NCBI GenBank assembly: GCA_913061235.1
Contig: CAJXTB010000006.1
Span: 124,001-188,000 of the forward strand
DNA from: an uncultured Pseudomonadota bacterium
Lineage (GTDB): Bacteria > Myxococcota_A > UBA796 > GCA-2862545
Length of the DNA: 64,000 nucleotides
Reading direction: 5' to 3'
Each line of letters begins with the position of its first letter. The stretch's first letter is position 1. The position numbers and the translations under genes were made by a program. Positions 53,054 to 60,486 of this stretch are shown here, piece by piece. The notes beneath the pieces were generated by a model. The model had not been told where the DNA came from, did no database searches, and saw nothing but the letters and a program-made list of their open reading frames with translations.

Positions 53054-53512
53054 GGATGACCGCGGACTGGCGACAACCGCTCCCATAGTGATCCACTCCA
53101 CTTCGTTCACATCCGAGGCGCGCCCTGTGACGACGCCATGTGGGTCTCCGCCGTCACTGGCAGGCTTCGATGCGTCCTCCCCATCGCTCTCGCTGTCTCC
53201 GGTCGTTGAAGAGCCGTCACACAGCTCCGTGGTGTCTTCCTCTGGAATCGGCGGCACAGGAATGTCGCTGTCCGCGTGTGCAAGTCCGCTGATGCTGATG
53301 GCAGCAGCGCCGGCCAGAAGAAGTCGACCCGCTGCATTGGTCCGAGCGCGTCCGCACAGAGGGCCCAGAGCCAGTTTCGTCGCGACCTGCTCGTCGGTAG
53401 CGTTTGTGAGGTCTACGACCGTCGTGTTGCAGCTCCCACAGTGCCAGCCGCCGTCTGTTTGTTCCATGTCCGACAGTGTCATCGGGCAGGATGTCATGGT
53501 GAAAAGTCCCAT
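52910..53512 (-). CDS. CxxC-domain membrane protein, first tandem copy
   Basis: The ATG at 53512 follows AGGAGG, giving MGLFTMTSCPMTLSDMEQTDG. The 200-aa protein has the same layout as the next copy: SCPMTLSDM, WHCGSCNTTVVDLTNAT, GPLCGRARTN, a helix (GRLLLAGAAAISISGLAHA), then PPIPEEDTTELCDGSS and the tail ARADRLAKRAQRKARRAEQA. The N-terminal parts differ between copies while the tail and junction are nearly identical. It is first in a three-gene tandem, followed by the PLP-decarboxylase gene upstream in genomic order. Function unknown. Confidence 0.75.
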   Translation of the reverse strand: MGLFTMTSCPMTLSDMEQTDGGWHCGSCNTTVVDLTNATDEQVATKLALGPLCGRARTNAAGRLLLAGAAAISISGLAHADSDIPVPPIPEEDTTELCDGSSTTGDSESDGEDASKPASDGGDPHGVVTGRASDVNEVEWITMGAVVASPRSSQPWGPQQSPEAARADRLAKRAQRKARRAEQARATANDLASDDPTTGG

Positions 53513-53581
53513 CTCAGCCTCCTGCCTAAAACAGTGGCCGGCTTGGACGGTGACGTAAACCCTCAGGCCCACTCCACCTCA

Positions 53582-54805
53582 TTATCGTGAGGCGATGTCC
53601 TCACAGAGCGTGTCGATGTGGGCGTCTGTGACGTGTGGCATCACAATGATCTTGGCCCAGGTAGCGGTGTCGTCGTGGCGGTCGGGAACGAGCATGTGTT
53701 TGTCCATGACGCGGTTCGGCAGGTCCTCAATACGCACAGCTACGATGTTCATGTCGGCGCGACGGTAGGTGCGCACGCCGAGCTGCGTGAGGGCCGAGTG
53801 CAAGTGGGTCGTCCGGTCGCAGAGCTGTTGGCAGAGGGCTCTTCCACCGTCGGACCCGTGCGCCATCAAGATCATCCACACGGCCACGGCATTGGAGCCA
53901 GAGCGGCTACCGATGAGGGTGCAGTCCGCGCCTGGAACGTAGGTGGCACCGGGCGTCGTTGCGTACTGGATTCGGCCGGCTCGGATGAGGTGAATGCCGG
54001 TTCCGTACGGTGCCTGGAGCATCTTGTGGCCGTCTAGCGTGAAGGAGTCGATGCGTGGGTCTGCGAAGGACAGGCGGTTGTCCGGGGCTGTGAAGGGGAA
54101 CAGAAAGCCGCCGAATGCGCCGTCGACGTGAACGCGAAGAGTGAGCCCGGCTTCGAGCAGCACCGGTAGTACAACCTCGGGGTCATCGACGGAGCCGAAC
54201 ATGGTGGTGCCCAGGTTCAACACCACGAGCACGGCCTTCACACCATCGGCTACGAGCTGTGCTGCGGCAGCGTGGACGGCCTGTGGGTCAATGGCGCGGT
54301 CCCACTCGCCAACGGGAAGGGAGACCAGGCGTAGACCGAGCACATCGGCTGCTTTGTCGATGGAGTAGTGGGTGTCTTCCGAGCACAAGATGGCCATCTT
54401 GCTGACATCCACGCCGTGACCGTCACGCAGCTCGTTGCGGTGGGTCCACATGGCTTGCAGGTTAGATTCGGTTCCGCCTGAGGCCACGTAGCCGTCCCAG
54501 CCTTCCGGCTCGGCGTTCAAGATTTCCTCGGCGCAGATTCGCAGCAGGTCCCGCTCCAGCTCATGGGTGCCGCCAAAGGCGTGCTCGCTGGCCCCGGTGG
54601 TGTGACAGCCGATGTGGTTGGGGTTGCTCTGCAGGACCGTGAGCCAGGCGTGGCTCATCATGGTGGGTTCGGGGGGAAACACGCGCGAGTCGAGCACAGA
54701 GGCGGGGAATCCGAGCATGGTGTCCGCGTCGAAGCTCGTATTTCCTGCGAGTGCGCTGCGGACCCTCGCTTGAATTTCGTCTAGCGGAATGGCTGGCCAG
54801 TGCAT
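53582..54805 (-). CDS. Group II PLP-dependent decarboxylase (glutamate/aspartate/histidine decarboxylase family)
   Basis: The ATG at 54805 is chosen because it starts MHWPAIPLDEIQARV; upstream residues are Arg-rich and unlike the family, though no good ribosome binding site is visible. The 407-aa enzyme has GATSE-like ASGGTESN (about 108-115), a ring-stacking His in EDTHYSIDKAADVLGL (about 143-158), Asp228 in HVDGAFGGF, and the PLP lysine Lys261 in TLDGHKML. This resembles archaeal MfnA and bacterial L-2,4-diaminobutyrate/histidine decarboxylases. The exact substrate cannot be told. The next upstream gene is a lipoprotein on the same strand 147 bp away. Confidence 0.92.
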   Translation of the reverse strand: MHWPAIPLDEIQARVRSALAGNTSFDADTMLGFPASVLDSRVFPPEPTMMSHAWLTVLQSNPNHIGCHTTGASEHAFGGTHELERDLLRICAEEILNAEPEGWDGYVASGGTESNLQAMWTHRNELRDGHGVDVSKMAILCSEDTHYSIDKAADVLGLRLVSLPVGEWDRAIDPQAVHAAAAQLVADGVKAVLVVLNLGTTMFGSVDDPEVVLPVLLEAGLTLRVHVDGAFGGFLFPFTAPDNRLSFADPRIDSFTLDGHKMLQAPYGTGIHLIRAGRIQYATTPGATYVPGADCTLIGSRSGSNAVAVWMILMAHGSDGGRALCQQLCDRTTHLHSALTQLGVRTYRRADMNIVAVRIEDLPNRVMDKHMLVPDRHDDTATWAKIIVMPHVTDAHIDTLCEDIASR

Positions 54806-54952
54806 GTTGGGGACCCCGTCTTTGGCGCCCGCTATCCCACTTCGATTCCGTAGTCTTAGGTCGCGTCTGTCACGCGGGTCCACCTGGTTTCGCTGACGGG
54901 GTGCCATCTACAAGGCGTGTTCGATTTTGGCTCGACGACCTTCTGCCCTGTC

Positions 54953-55348
54953 CTAGCGGGGGCACCTGGGCAGGTAGTCGAGGCCGTTCCAGGTCAGGAC
55001 TTCGGTGGATGCATCCCAGGTCGCGCTGATGTCGTCGCGCTCGAAGGTGAGGGTGTTTCCGTCACATTCGTAGGGGAAGGTCTCGGAAACGTCGGTGTAG
55101 TACCACATGACGGCGTCGACCTCGAAGAAGAGGGGAGCGTGGCACAGTGCGATGGGATGCGGCCATCGATTGGACAAGCCACAGTCTTGACGTTCGTCCG
55201 AAAAGAACTCGGCTGGCGCGTCGAAAAAGCAGCCGTCCTGGGCCGACCATCCCAGCTCCTCTGGCGTACAGTCATCCGGTCGAGGGGATGAACGGGCACC
55301 CCCACAGGCGGTGGTGAACAGGACGGACATGACCAGCATTCGAGACAT
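54953..55348 (-). CDS. Lipoprotein paralogue B (Cys-rich)
   Basis: The 131-aa protein starts MSRMLVMSVLFTTACGG with a lipobox-like site. The mature part matches its neighbour at 55364 along its length: DDCTPEELGWSAQDGCFFDAP, DCGLSNRW, YECDGNTLTFERDDISATWDA and NGLDYLPRCP. Conserved cysteines (about six) would be disulfide-bonded. It is probably a small exported domain with beta-sandwich content; no family recognised. Start is uncertain as no good ribosome binding site is seen. It lies 15 bases after its paralogue's stop, so the pair forms one transcription unit. Confidence 0.72.
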   Translation of the reverse strand: MSRMLVMSVLFTTACGGARSSPRPDDCTPEELGWSAQDGCFFDAPAEFFSDERQDCGLSNRWPHPIALCHAPLFFEVDAVMWYYTDVSETFPYECDGNTLTFERDDISATWDASTEVLTWNGLDYLPRCPR

Positions 55349-55363
55349 GAGCGTTCCAGCGGT

Positions 55364-55759
55364 TCAGGGTGATGATTCGGGGCACATGGGTAGATATTCG
55401 ACGCCGTTCCAGACCAGAACTTCGGCTGTGGCATCCCACGTCACACGGATGTCCTCGCGCTCGAAGGTGAGCGTATTGCCGTCACATTCATAGGGGACCG
55501 ATTGGCCGTAGTCCACCTCCAGCCAGGCCACCGTGTCCGGGCCAAAATGGCGTGTGGTGTGGCAGAACCACTCACTGGTCTCTGTGAATGGAAGGCCGCA
55601 GGTTTGCGGGTCTTTGGAGACGAAATCGGCTGATCCGTTGAAAAAGCAGCCGTCGTCTAGCGTCCATGCAAGTTCTTGTGGTGTGCAGACATCCGGTCGT
55701 GGGATTGCGGGGCCACAGGCAGCGAACAGAAGAGCGGACAGCGCTGTAGACCGAGTCAT
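55364..55759 (-). CDS. Lipoprotein paralogue A (Cys-rich)
   Basis: The ATG at 55759 gives MTRSTALSALLFAACGP, a lipoprotein signal; the frame opens at 55855 but without a signal. The 131-aa protein shares DVCTPQELAWTLDDGCFFNGS, TCGLPFTETSEWFCH, YECDGNTLTFEREDIRVTWDA and NGVEYLPMCP with its neighbour, showing tandem duplication. Function unknown. Divergent from nadE, 85 bp apart. Confidence 0.75.
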   Translation of the reverse strand: MTRSTALSALLFAACGPAIPRPDVCTPQELAWTLDDGCFFNGSADFVSKDPQTCGLPFTETSEWFCHTTRHFGPDTVAWLEVDYGQSVPYECDGNTLTFEREDIRVTWDATAEVLVWNGVEYLPMCPESSP

Positions 55760-55844
55760 TGGGGGCCTCAACTTGGATGCACTACCGTAGTCTCCGCAAG
55801 GCTCCGTCGTCCAGTTGGTTAGACCCCTCGCCTCGGAGGTCTTC

Positions 55845-57902
55845 GTGCTCGACAACCCTCACTACGCTCATGTCGGTGTTGCTTCCATCAACCAAACCGT
55901 TGGGGATTGGTCAGGAAACGCCTCGCGTATCCGTGCCGTCATTGCCGATGCTCGCGCTCGCGGTGTTCGGTTGCTCACCCTGCCAGAGCTGTGCATTCCT
56001 GGGTACTCCCTGGGCGACCGCTTGGTCATGCGCGGAACTCTGCAGCGTAGCTGGAAGATGCTGGAGTCGTTGCGTGACGCCACAGGCGGAATGGTGGTGT
56101 GCGTTGGCCTGCCGGTTCGCCATGATGGGGTTCTGTACAACGCGGTCGCCGTGCTGGCGGACACCAAGATTGTTGGCTTGGTCTGCAAAGAATACCTCGC
56201 CACCGGTGATGTTCAGTACGAGAACCGCTGGTACCAAGGGTGGAACTTCGGTCGCGTGGAGAGCTTCACAACGCCCGATGGTGGCGAGGTTCCCATAGGC
56301 ACCCTGGTCTTTGACGCTGCTGGTATCGGTGCCTTCGCGGTGGAAGTGTGTGAAGACGGCTGGAAGGGCCTGCGTCCGGGCAGTCGCTATGCGTTGGCTG
56401 GGGCGACCGTCATCGTCAATCCAAGCGCGAGCTGGTTCACCATTGGAAAGCACCGTGTTCGCCGGGACATGGTGCGTCAGATCAGCCGCGAAGACCACGT
56501 GGTCTACCTGTACAGCAGCCTGCTTGGCTGCGACGCGACACGGCTCATCTTCGACGGAAGCGTGTTCATTGCGGACAACGGAGATGTCGCCCAAGAAGGC
56601 CGACGGTTCCTGTTCGACCAGGACCATGAGCTCATCGACCGTGTCGTGGACATTGAGTCACTGATGCACGCCCGGGTAGAAGAGGGCTCTTGGCGCCAAC
56701 AAGTAGATGGCCTGCATCGCGGTGATTTTGGGCCACAACCCACTGTTATTCGCTTGGACGGGGACTTCAGCACCGACCGAACGCCCCCCGCACCGTCGCC
56801 CTACTGGCTCGCTGGCACTGTTGCCGAGCCGGTCGACGCGTCACTGCTGTGGCTCCATCCGGCGGGGCTCATTGCACAGCAGCCGACCGCTGTTGACCTG
56901 CCCTACCTGGAGCTGGAGCTGGCGCTGTCGTTGGGCTTGGCGGAGTACCGGCGCAAGACGGGGATTCCAAAGTTTACACTCGCGTTGTCGGGTGGTCGAG
57001 ACTCGTCCATGGTGGCGCTGTTGGTCGCGCGAGGCGTGCGCTACAGCCACGTTGACGCAACCGCAGAGGACGTCCACAAGCGGGTTGGAGACATCTTCAC
57101 CACGGCGTACATGGCCACTGAGCTGTCCGGCAGCGCTACGCGCAATGCAGCCAAGGGGCTCGCCGCCGAGCTGGGTGCGAAGCATCTGGAAGTGGGCATC
57201 CAGCGCGCGTTCGACCTGCATGTGACGCTGAACGAAGAGCTGACAGGTACGGCCTTGTCCTGGGACGAACCAAGCCACGACATCACGCTTCAGAACGTAC
57301 AAGCGCGGCTTCGCGGCTCGCTTATCTGGATGGTCGCCAATCAAGAAAACGGCCTGTTGCTGTCAACGTCCAATAAGTCCGAAGCGGCGGTTGGCTACGC
57401 AACAATGGACGGCGATACATCTGGTGGACTCTCGCCTATCGCAGATGTGCCCAAGTCCATGGTCACGGCTTACCTGATGTGGGCCGCGCGTTTTCATGGC
57501 CTCAAGAGCATTGAATCGGTGGTCGCGACGCCGGCAATGGCTGAGCTACGCCCCACAGAACACGCCCAGACAGATGAAGGCGACCTGATGCCCTTCGCGG
57601 TGTTGGACCAGCTGATGTTCCTGTTCGTGCAGAAGGGGCAGGGGCCTGTGGAGATGTTCCGCACGCTGTGGCCGAGCCTGTCCGAGCGCTATTCGGGCTG
57701 CCCGACTGCCTTCTCTGCCCACATCCACAAGTTCGTTCGTCTGTTGTGCCGGGCGCAGTGGAAGCGCGAGCGCTTTGCCATCACCTTCCGGGTGACGGCG
57801 TTCGACCTAGACCCCAAGACTGGCTTTCGCTTTCCGCCGGTACAAGCTCCGTTCACAGAAGAGCTCGCTGAGCTTGATGAGTACGTAGCGAACCTGTCCT
57901 AG
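55845..57902 (+). CDS. nadE: Glutamine-dependent NAD+ synthetase
   Basis: The GTG at 55845 is chosen: GGAGG (55835-55839) sits five bases upstream and the protein then begins VLDNPHYAHVGVASINQTVGDW; the frame opens at a TTG at 55815. The 685-aa enzyme has a nitrilase-type glutaminase with the triad Glu48 (LPELCIPGY), Lys115 (CKEYLATGD) and Cys169 (EVCEDGW), then a synthetase domain with LSGGRDSS and STSNKSEAAVGYATMDGD. It makes NAD+ from nicotinic-acid adenine dinucleotide using glutamine ammonia, in the cytoplasm. Length is close to the usual 640-680. Confidence 0.96.
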   Translation: MLDNPHYAHVGVASINQTVGDWSGNASRIRAVIADARARGVRLLTLPELCIPGYSLGDRLVMRGTLQRSWKMLESLRDATGGMVVCVGLPVRHDGVLYNAVAVLADTKIVGLVCKEYLATGDVQYENRWYQGWNFGRVESFTTPDGGEVPIGTLVFDAAGIGAFAVEVCEDGWKGLRPGSRYALAGATVIVNPSASWFTIGKHRVRRDMVRQISREDHVVYLYSSLLGCDATRLIFDGSVFIADNGDVAQEGRRFLFDQDHELIDRVVDIESLMHARVEEGSWRQQVDGLHRGDFGPQPTVIRLDGDFSTDRTPPAPSPYWLAGTVAEPVDASLLWLHPAGLIAQQPTAVDLPYLELELALSLGLAEYRRKTGIPKFTLALSGGRDSSMVALLVARGVRYSHVDATAEDVHKRVGDIFTTAYMATELSGSATRNAAKGLAAELGAKHLEVGIQRAFDLHVTLNEELTGTALSWDEPSHDITLQNVQARLRGSLIWMVANQENGLLLSTSNKSEAAVGYATMDGDTSGGLSPIADVPKSMVTAYLMWAARFHGLKSIESVVATPAMAELRPTEHAQTDEGDLMPFAVLDQLMFLFVQKGQGPVEMFRTLWPSLSERYSGCPTAFSAHIHKFVRLLCRAQWKRERFAITFRVTAFDLDPKTGFRFPPVQAPFTEELAELDEYVANLS

Positions 57903-57959
57903 TCGCCCAGCGCCACGACAGCAGCAGCTTCCGGTAGTCTCGGCAACCTAGGAGTCTGT

Positions 57960-58775
57960 ATGCGCCCCGTCGTCGCCCTGTTGTTGTTTGCTGCTTGTCG
58001 CACACCAAGTCCGGCTTCGGCTCCAGCTCCTGTTCCGGCGCCAGAGCCAGAGTTCGTCATTGAGCCCGGGTTCGAGCCGCGTCCAGAGCCACAGCCTGTT
58101 GCCGGGTCATTGGAAGGACTGCCCTGCCCGGATGAGTTGGTCCTACCTGATGAAGTAGACCCTGTGCCTACTACGCTCATCGCCCATACATGTGCCAACG
58201 AAGGCCGACTCGAGCCGGCACGTCTCCTCATTGAGCGCGCCTACCCCTTGGCTTCTGCTGACCCGACCACCAACTACGTGATGGCCCGCATTCTGTTGGC
58301 CAGTCGTCAGGAGGACGGCAATGCGTGTGAGCGGGAAGCCTACATGGACGGCATTCTCAATATGTTGGTCATTGCGTCGGCAGATCCTGCGTTGCGCGCC
58401 GCCCTCACGTCACAAGACCTGTTCGCAGAAGCCCGGTCCGCGCTTCGCTACCGCATTGCAACGGGTGCGGAGCTGGCGTCCATCACTGAACAACAAATGC
58501 TCGGCCTGCGCTTTTATAGCCGTGGCAACGGGGCATACGGCAGCCAACACAAGCTGTTCCTAGGCCCGAATGGCGTGGCCATGTACTCGGACCTCACCTT
58601 TGACGACGAGGGCATGGTGACGTGGCAGGAGCGTACAGGAACCTACGTAATCACCGACGGCAAGCTTGTCCTCGATGGAACCAAGACCTTCACAATGGGC
58701 GCCGATGGTGTCCTGACAGACGGCGAAGACATGTTCAAAGACTGGCTGGATGTGCCCAGTGAGTGCGAAGCGTAG
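57960..58775 (+). CDS. Lipoprotein with a Pro/Glu-rich linker, unknown function
   Basis: The ATG follows AGGAG. The 271-aa product begins MRPVVALLLFAACRTPSPAS, a lipoprotein-type signal, and then has a long Pro/Glu linker (PAPEPEFVIEPGFEPRPEP). The mature part has a TPR-like helical region (AHTCANEGRLEPARLLIERAYPLAS) and a C-terminal beta region that may be a lipocalin-like or META-like module (GLRFYSRGNGAYGSQHKLFLGPNG, TYVITDGKLVLDGTKTFTM). It lies 57 bases after nadE. No family recognised. Confidence 0.72.
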   Translation: MRPVVALLLFAACRTPSPASAPAPVPAPEPEFVIEPGFEPRPEPQPVAGSLEGLPCPDELVLPDEVDPVPTTLIAHTCANEGRLEPARLLIERAYPLASADPTTNYVMARILLASRQEDGNACEREAYMDGILNMLVIASADPALRAALTSQDLFAEARSALRYRIATGAELASITEQQMLGLRFYSRGNGAYGSQHKLFLGPNGVAMYSDLTFDDEGMVTWQERTGTYVITDGKLVLDGTKTFTMGADGVLTDGEDMFKDWLDVPSECEA

Positions 58776-58808
58776 GACGCCAGCCTGTAGTGGCTGCCGA
58801 GTGGCCCC

Positions 58809-59723
58809 TCACTCTGGCCTGCGAACATCCATGCGTTCAGGCTCCAGCCCAATCCGTCGCTGTCCGCGCCGAACTTCAACAATCCCGGCTGCGCCTTCAA
58901 CGCCGGCCTTGGTGAGCTGTCCACGAGCCCGATAGATTGCGACGTTCAGACCGTTGGTGTCTGTTCCGAGCATCTTCAGCAATCGGTCGCGGTCAATCCA
59001 GCCTTGCTCGGATGGCGGCAGAGCGGCGTCTTCAATGCGTGCTCGGGCGAGGGTGAGCAGGGTGTACCCGTGCTCGCGGGGTTCCAGAGCGGTCTCATTG
59101 CCGCGATGTACAACGGTGAGCTGTACGTGCTCTTCGTCCAGGCTGACGTCGAAGCTCAGCGTGACCGAGTCAATGTGTGGGCCGCTGTCGAGTGCGGCGG
59201 TGCCCACGTGGGCGTCGGGTACGTAGACCTTCCAGGTCGCATCGCCGACTTGCACGCTCTCGCCGTCAATGACGGGTCTTGCGGCGTCATCGCCGATCTC
59301 CATGACCCAGATTCCGGCGCGGTCCGGGTAGGCCACCACCTCTGGCGACACGGCGTCTGGCAGGGCAAGCATCTGGTTGCGCGCGGTCATGCTGCGCCCG
59401 GAACCTGCGTGTACGGCGTAGGCGCCGGGGGCTTCTGCGTCGAACATCTCCCACGGGTCGTCCGCCTGGCCGAAGCTGATGGTGGTTCCCTTGACGAGCG
59501 TCTTGGTGTCTCCTGGCGACATGCGTTCACCGTCGACAAAGGTGCCATTTCGGCTGCCCAGGTCGCGAAGCTCCCAGTGGTTGCCGGTCCACAGCAAGGT
59601 CGCGTGTTCCCCAGATACGTGAGCTTCGTCGAGACGAAGGGTGCAGCTGGGTGCGCGTCCCACAAGGAGGCGAGCGGGCACCGGTTGCATTCTGCCGGTA
59701 CGAGGGTGTCGGAGTATAGCCAT
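58809..59723 (-). CDS. FHA-domain protein with a C-terminal winged-helix-like domain
   Basis: The ATG at 59723 starts MAILRHPRTGRMQPVPARL. The 304-aa protein has an FHA domain (about 18-95) with GR22-23, SGEH37-40 and LGSRNGTFV, the conserved phosphothreonine-binding set. The middle part is beta-rich. The C-terminal part (about 225-304) has RARIEDAALPPSEQGWIDRDRLLKMLG, NVAIYRARGQLTKAGVE and VRRGQRRIGLE, similar to winged-helix domains seen with FHA in Myxococcota. It likely reads kinase phosphorylation, and the Ser/Thr kinase at 36797 is a possible distant partner. No ribosome binding site is evident for this start; an ATG at 59693 is an alternative. Confidence 0.85.
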   Translation of the reverse strand: MAILRHPRTGRMQPVPARLLVGRAPSCTLRLDEAHVSGEHATLLWTGNHWELRDLGSRNGTFVDGERMSPGDTKTLVKGTTISFGQADDPWEMFDAEAPGAYAVHAGSGRSMTARNQMLALPDAVSPEVVAYPDRAGIWVMEIGDDAARPVIDGESVQVGDATWKVYVPDAHVGTAALDSGPHIDSVTLSFDVSLDEEHVQLTVVHRGNETALEPREHGYTLLTLARARIEDAALPPSEQGWIDRDRLLKMLGTDTNGLNVAIYRARGQLTKAGVEGAAGIVEVRRGQRRIGLEPERMDVRRPE

Positions 59724-60486
59724 GACCGCAGTGTACCGAAGAGGATTCGATGCCCACACCCATGTGGGCGAACCCGTCTTTGACGACGACCGCATGTCCG
59801 CTCTGCAACGGGCACACCATCGAGGTGTGAGTGGATTGGCGATGGCTACGGGTGACCCGGATCGGCTGCCACGGTTGCGCGAGATTGCCGCGCAGCTGGG
59901 TGTGGTGTTGTCTGTGGGTTTGCACCCATGGTGGGTTCGCGCGGATTCCAGGGTCGAAGATGTGGTGAGAATGCTGGAGACCAATGCCCCGGTGGCCGTG
60001 GGCGAAGTGGGCTTGGACCGCCTCCATCCGCATTGGGAGCAGCAGGGACGCATTTTTTCCGCGCAGCTCGACTGGGCACACAGGCATCACCGGCCGGTAG
60101 TGGTGCACGCGGTCCGTTCGGTTGACGAGGTGCTAGCGGAGTTTGGGCGACGTCCCGGACTGCGAATGATGATTCACGGCTTCACCGGCTCCGTCCAGCA
60201 GGCGCGAAGGGCGACCGACCTGGGCATTCACCTGTCCATAGGACCGGCTGCCATGCGCGCTGCCGGCCGCACGGCAGACGTCATTCGCGCGATTCCTGTG
60301 GCGCTCTTGCTGCTAGAGACCGATGCACCGCACCACCCATTAGTTGCTGGTGAACGTGGAGAACCGGCGGATCTGATTGCAGTAGCGGAGGCGGTCGCAC
60401 AGCTTCGTGACGTGGACCCCGTGGCGTTGCTTGCGAAGACCGGTGACACTGCGCGTCGCTTCTTTGGCGTGGAGGACGACCGATGA
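59722..60486 (+). CDS. TatD-family metal-dependent hydrolase
   Basis: The ATG at 59722 follows GGAG at seven bases. The 254-aa protein has the family metal site: His12 and His14 (DAHTHVG), Glu95 (VGEVGLD), His129 (VVVHAV), His152 (IHGFTGS) and Asp201 (LLLETDAPHH). These are the ligands of the TIM-barrel amidohydrolase-fold TatD DNases. Family members are 3'-5' exo/endonucleases linked to DNA repair; others have unknown roles. Its start overlaps the FHA gene's start on the other strand (CATG), and its stop overlaps the acyl-CoA dehydrogenase start (ATGA). Confidence 0.92.
   Translation: MTAVYRRGFDAHTHVGEPVFDDDRMSALQRAHHRGVSGLAMATGDPDRLPRLREIAAQLGVVLSVGLHPWWVRADSRVEDVVRMLETNAPVAVGEVGLDRLHPHWEQQGRIFSAQLDWAHRHHRPVVVHAVRSVDEVLAEFGRRPGLRMMIHGFTGSVQQARRATDLGIHLSIGPAAMRAAGRTADVIRAIPVALLLLETDAPHHPLVAGERGEPADLIAVAEAVAQLRDVDPVALLAKTGDTARRFFGVEDDR

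Noticed and set aside
54813-54902. 8-bp inverted repeat ACCCCGTC/GACGGGGT flanking 74 bases
   Set aside because: Wide spacing and GC-rich context make a chance match likely.
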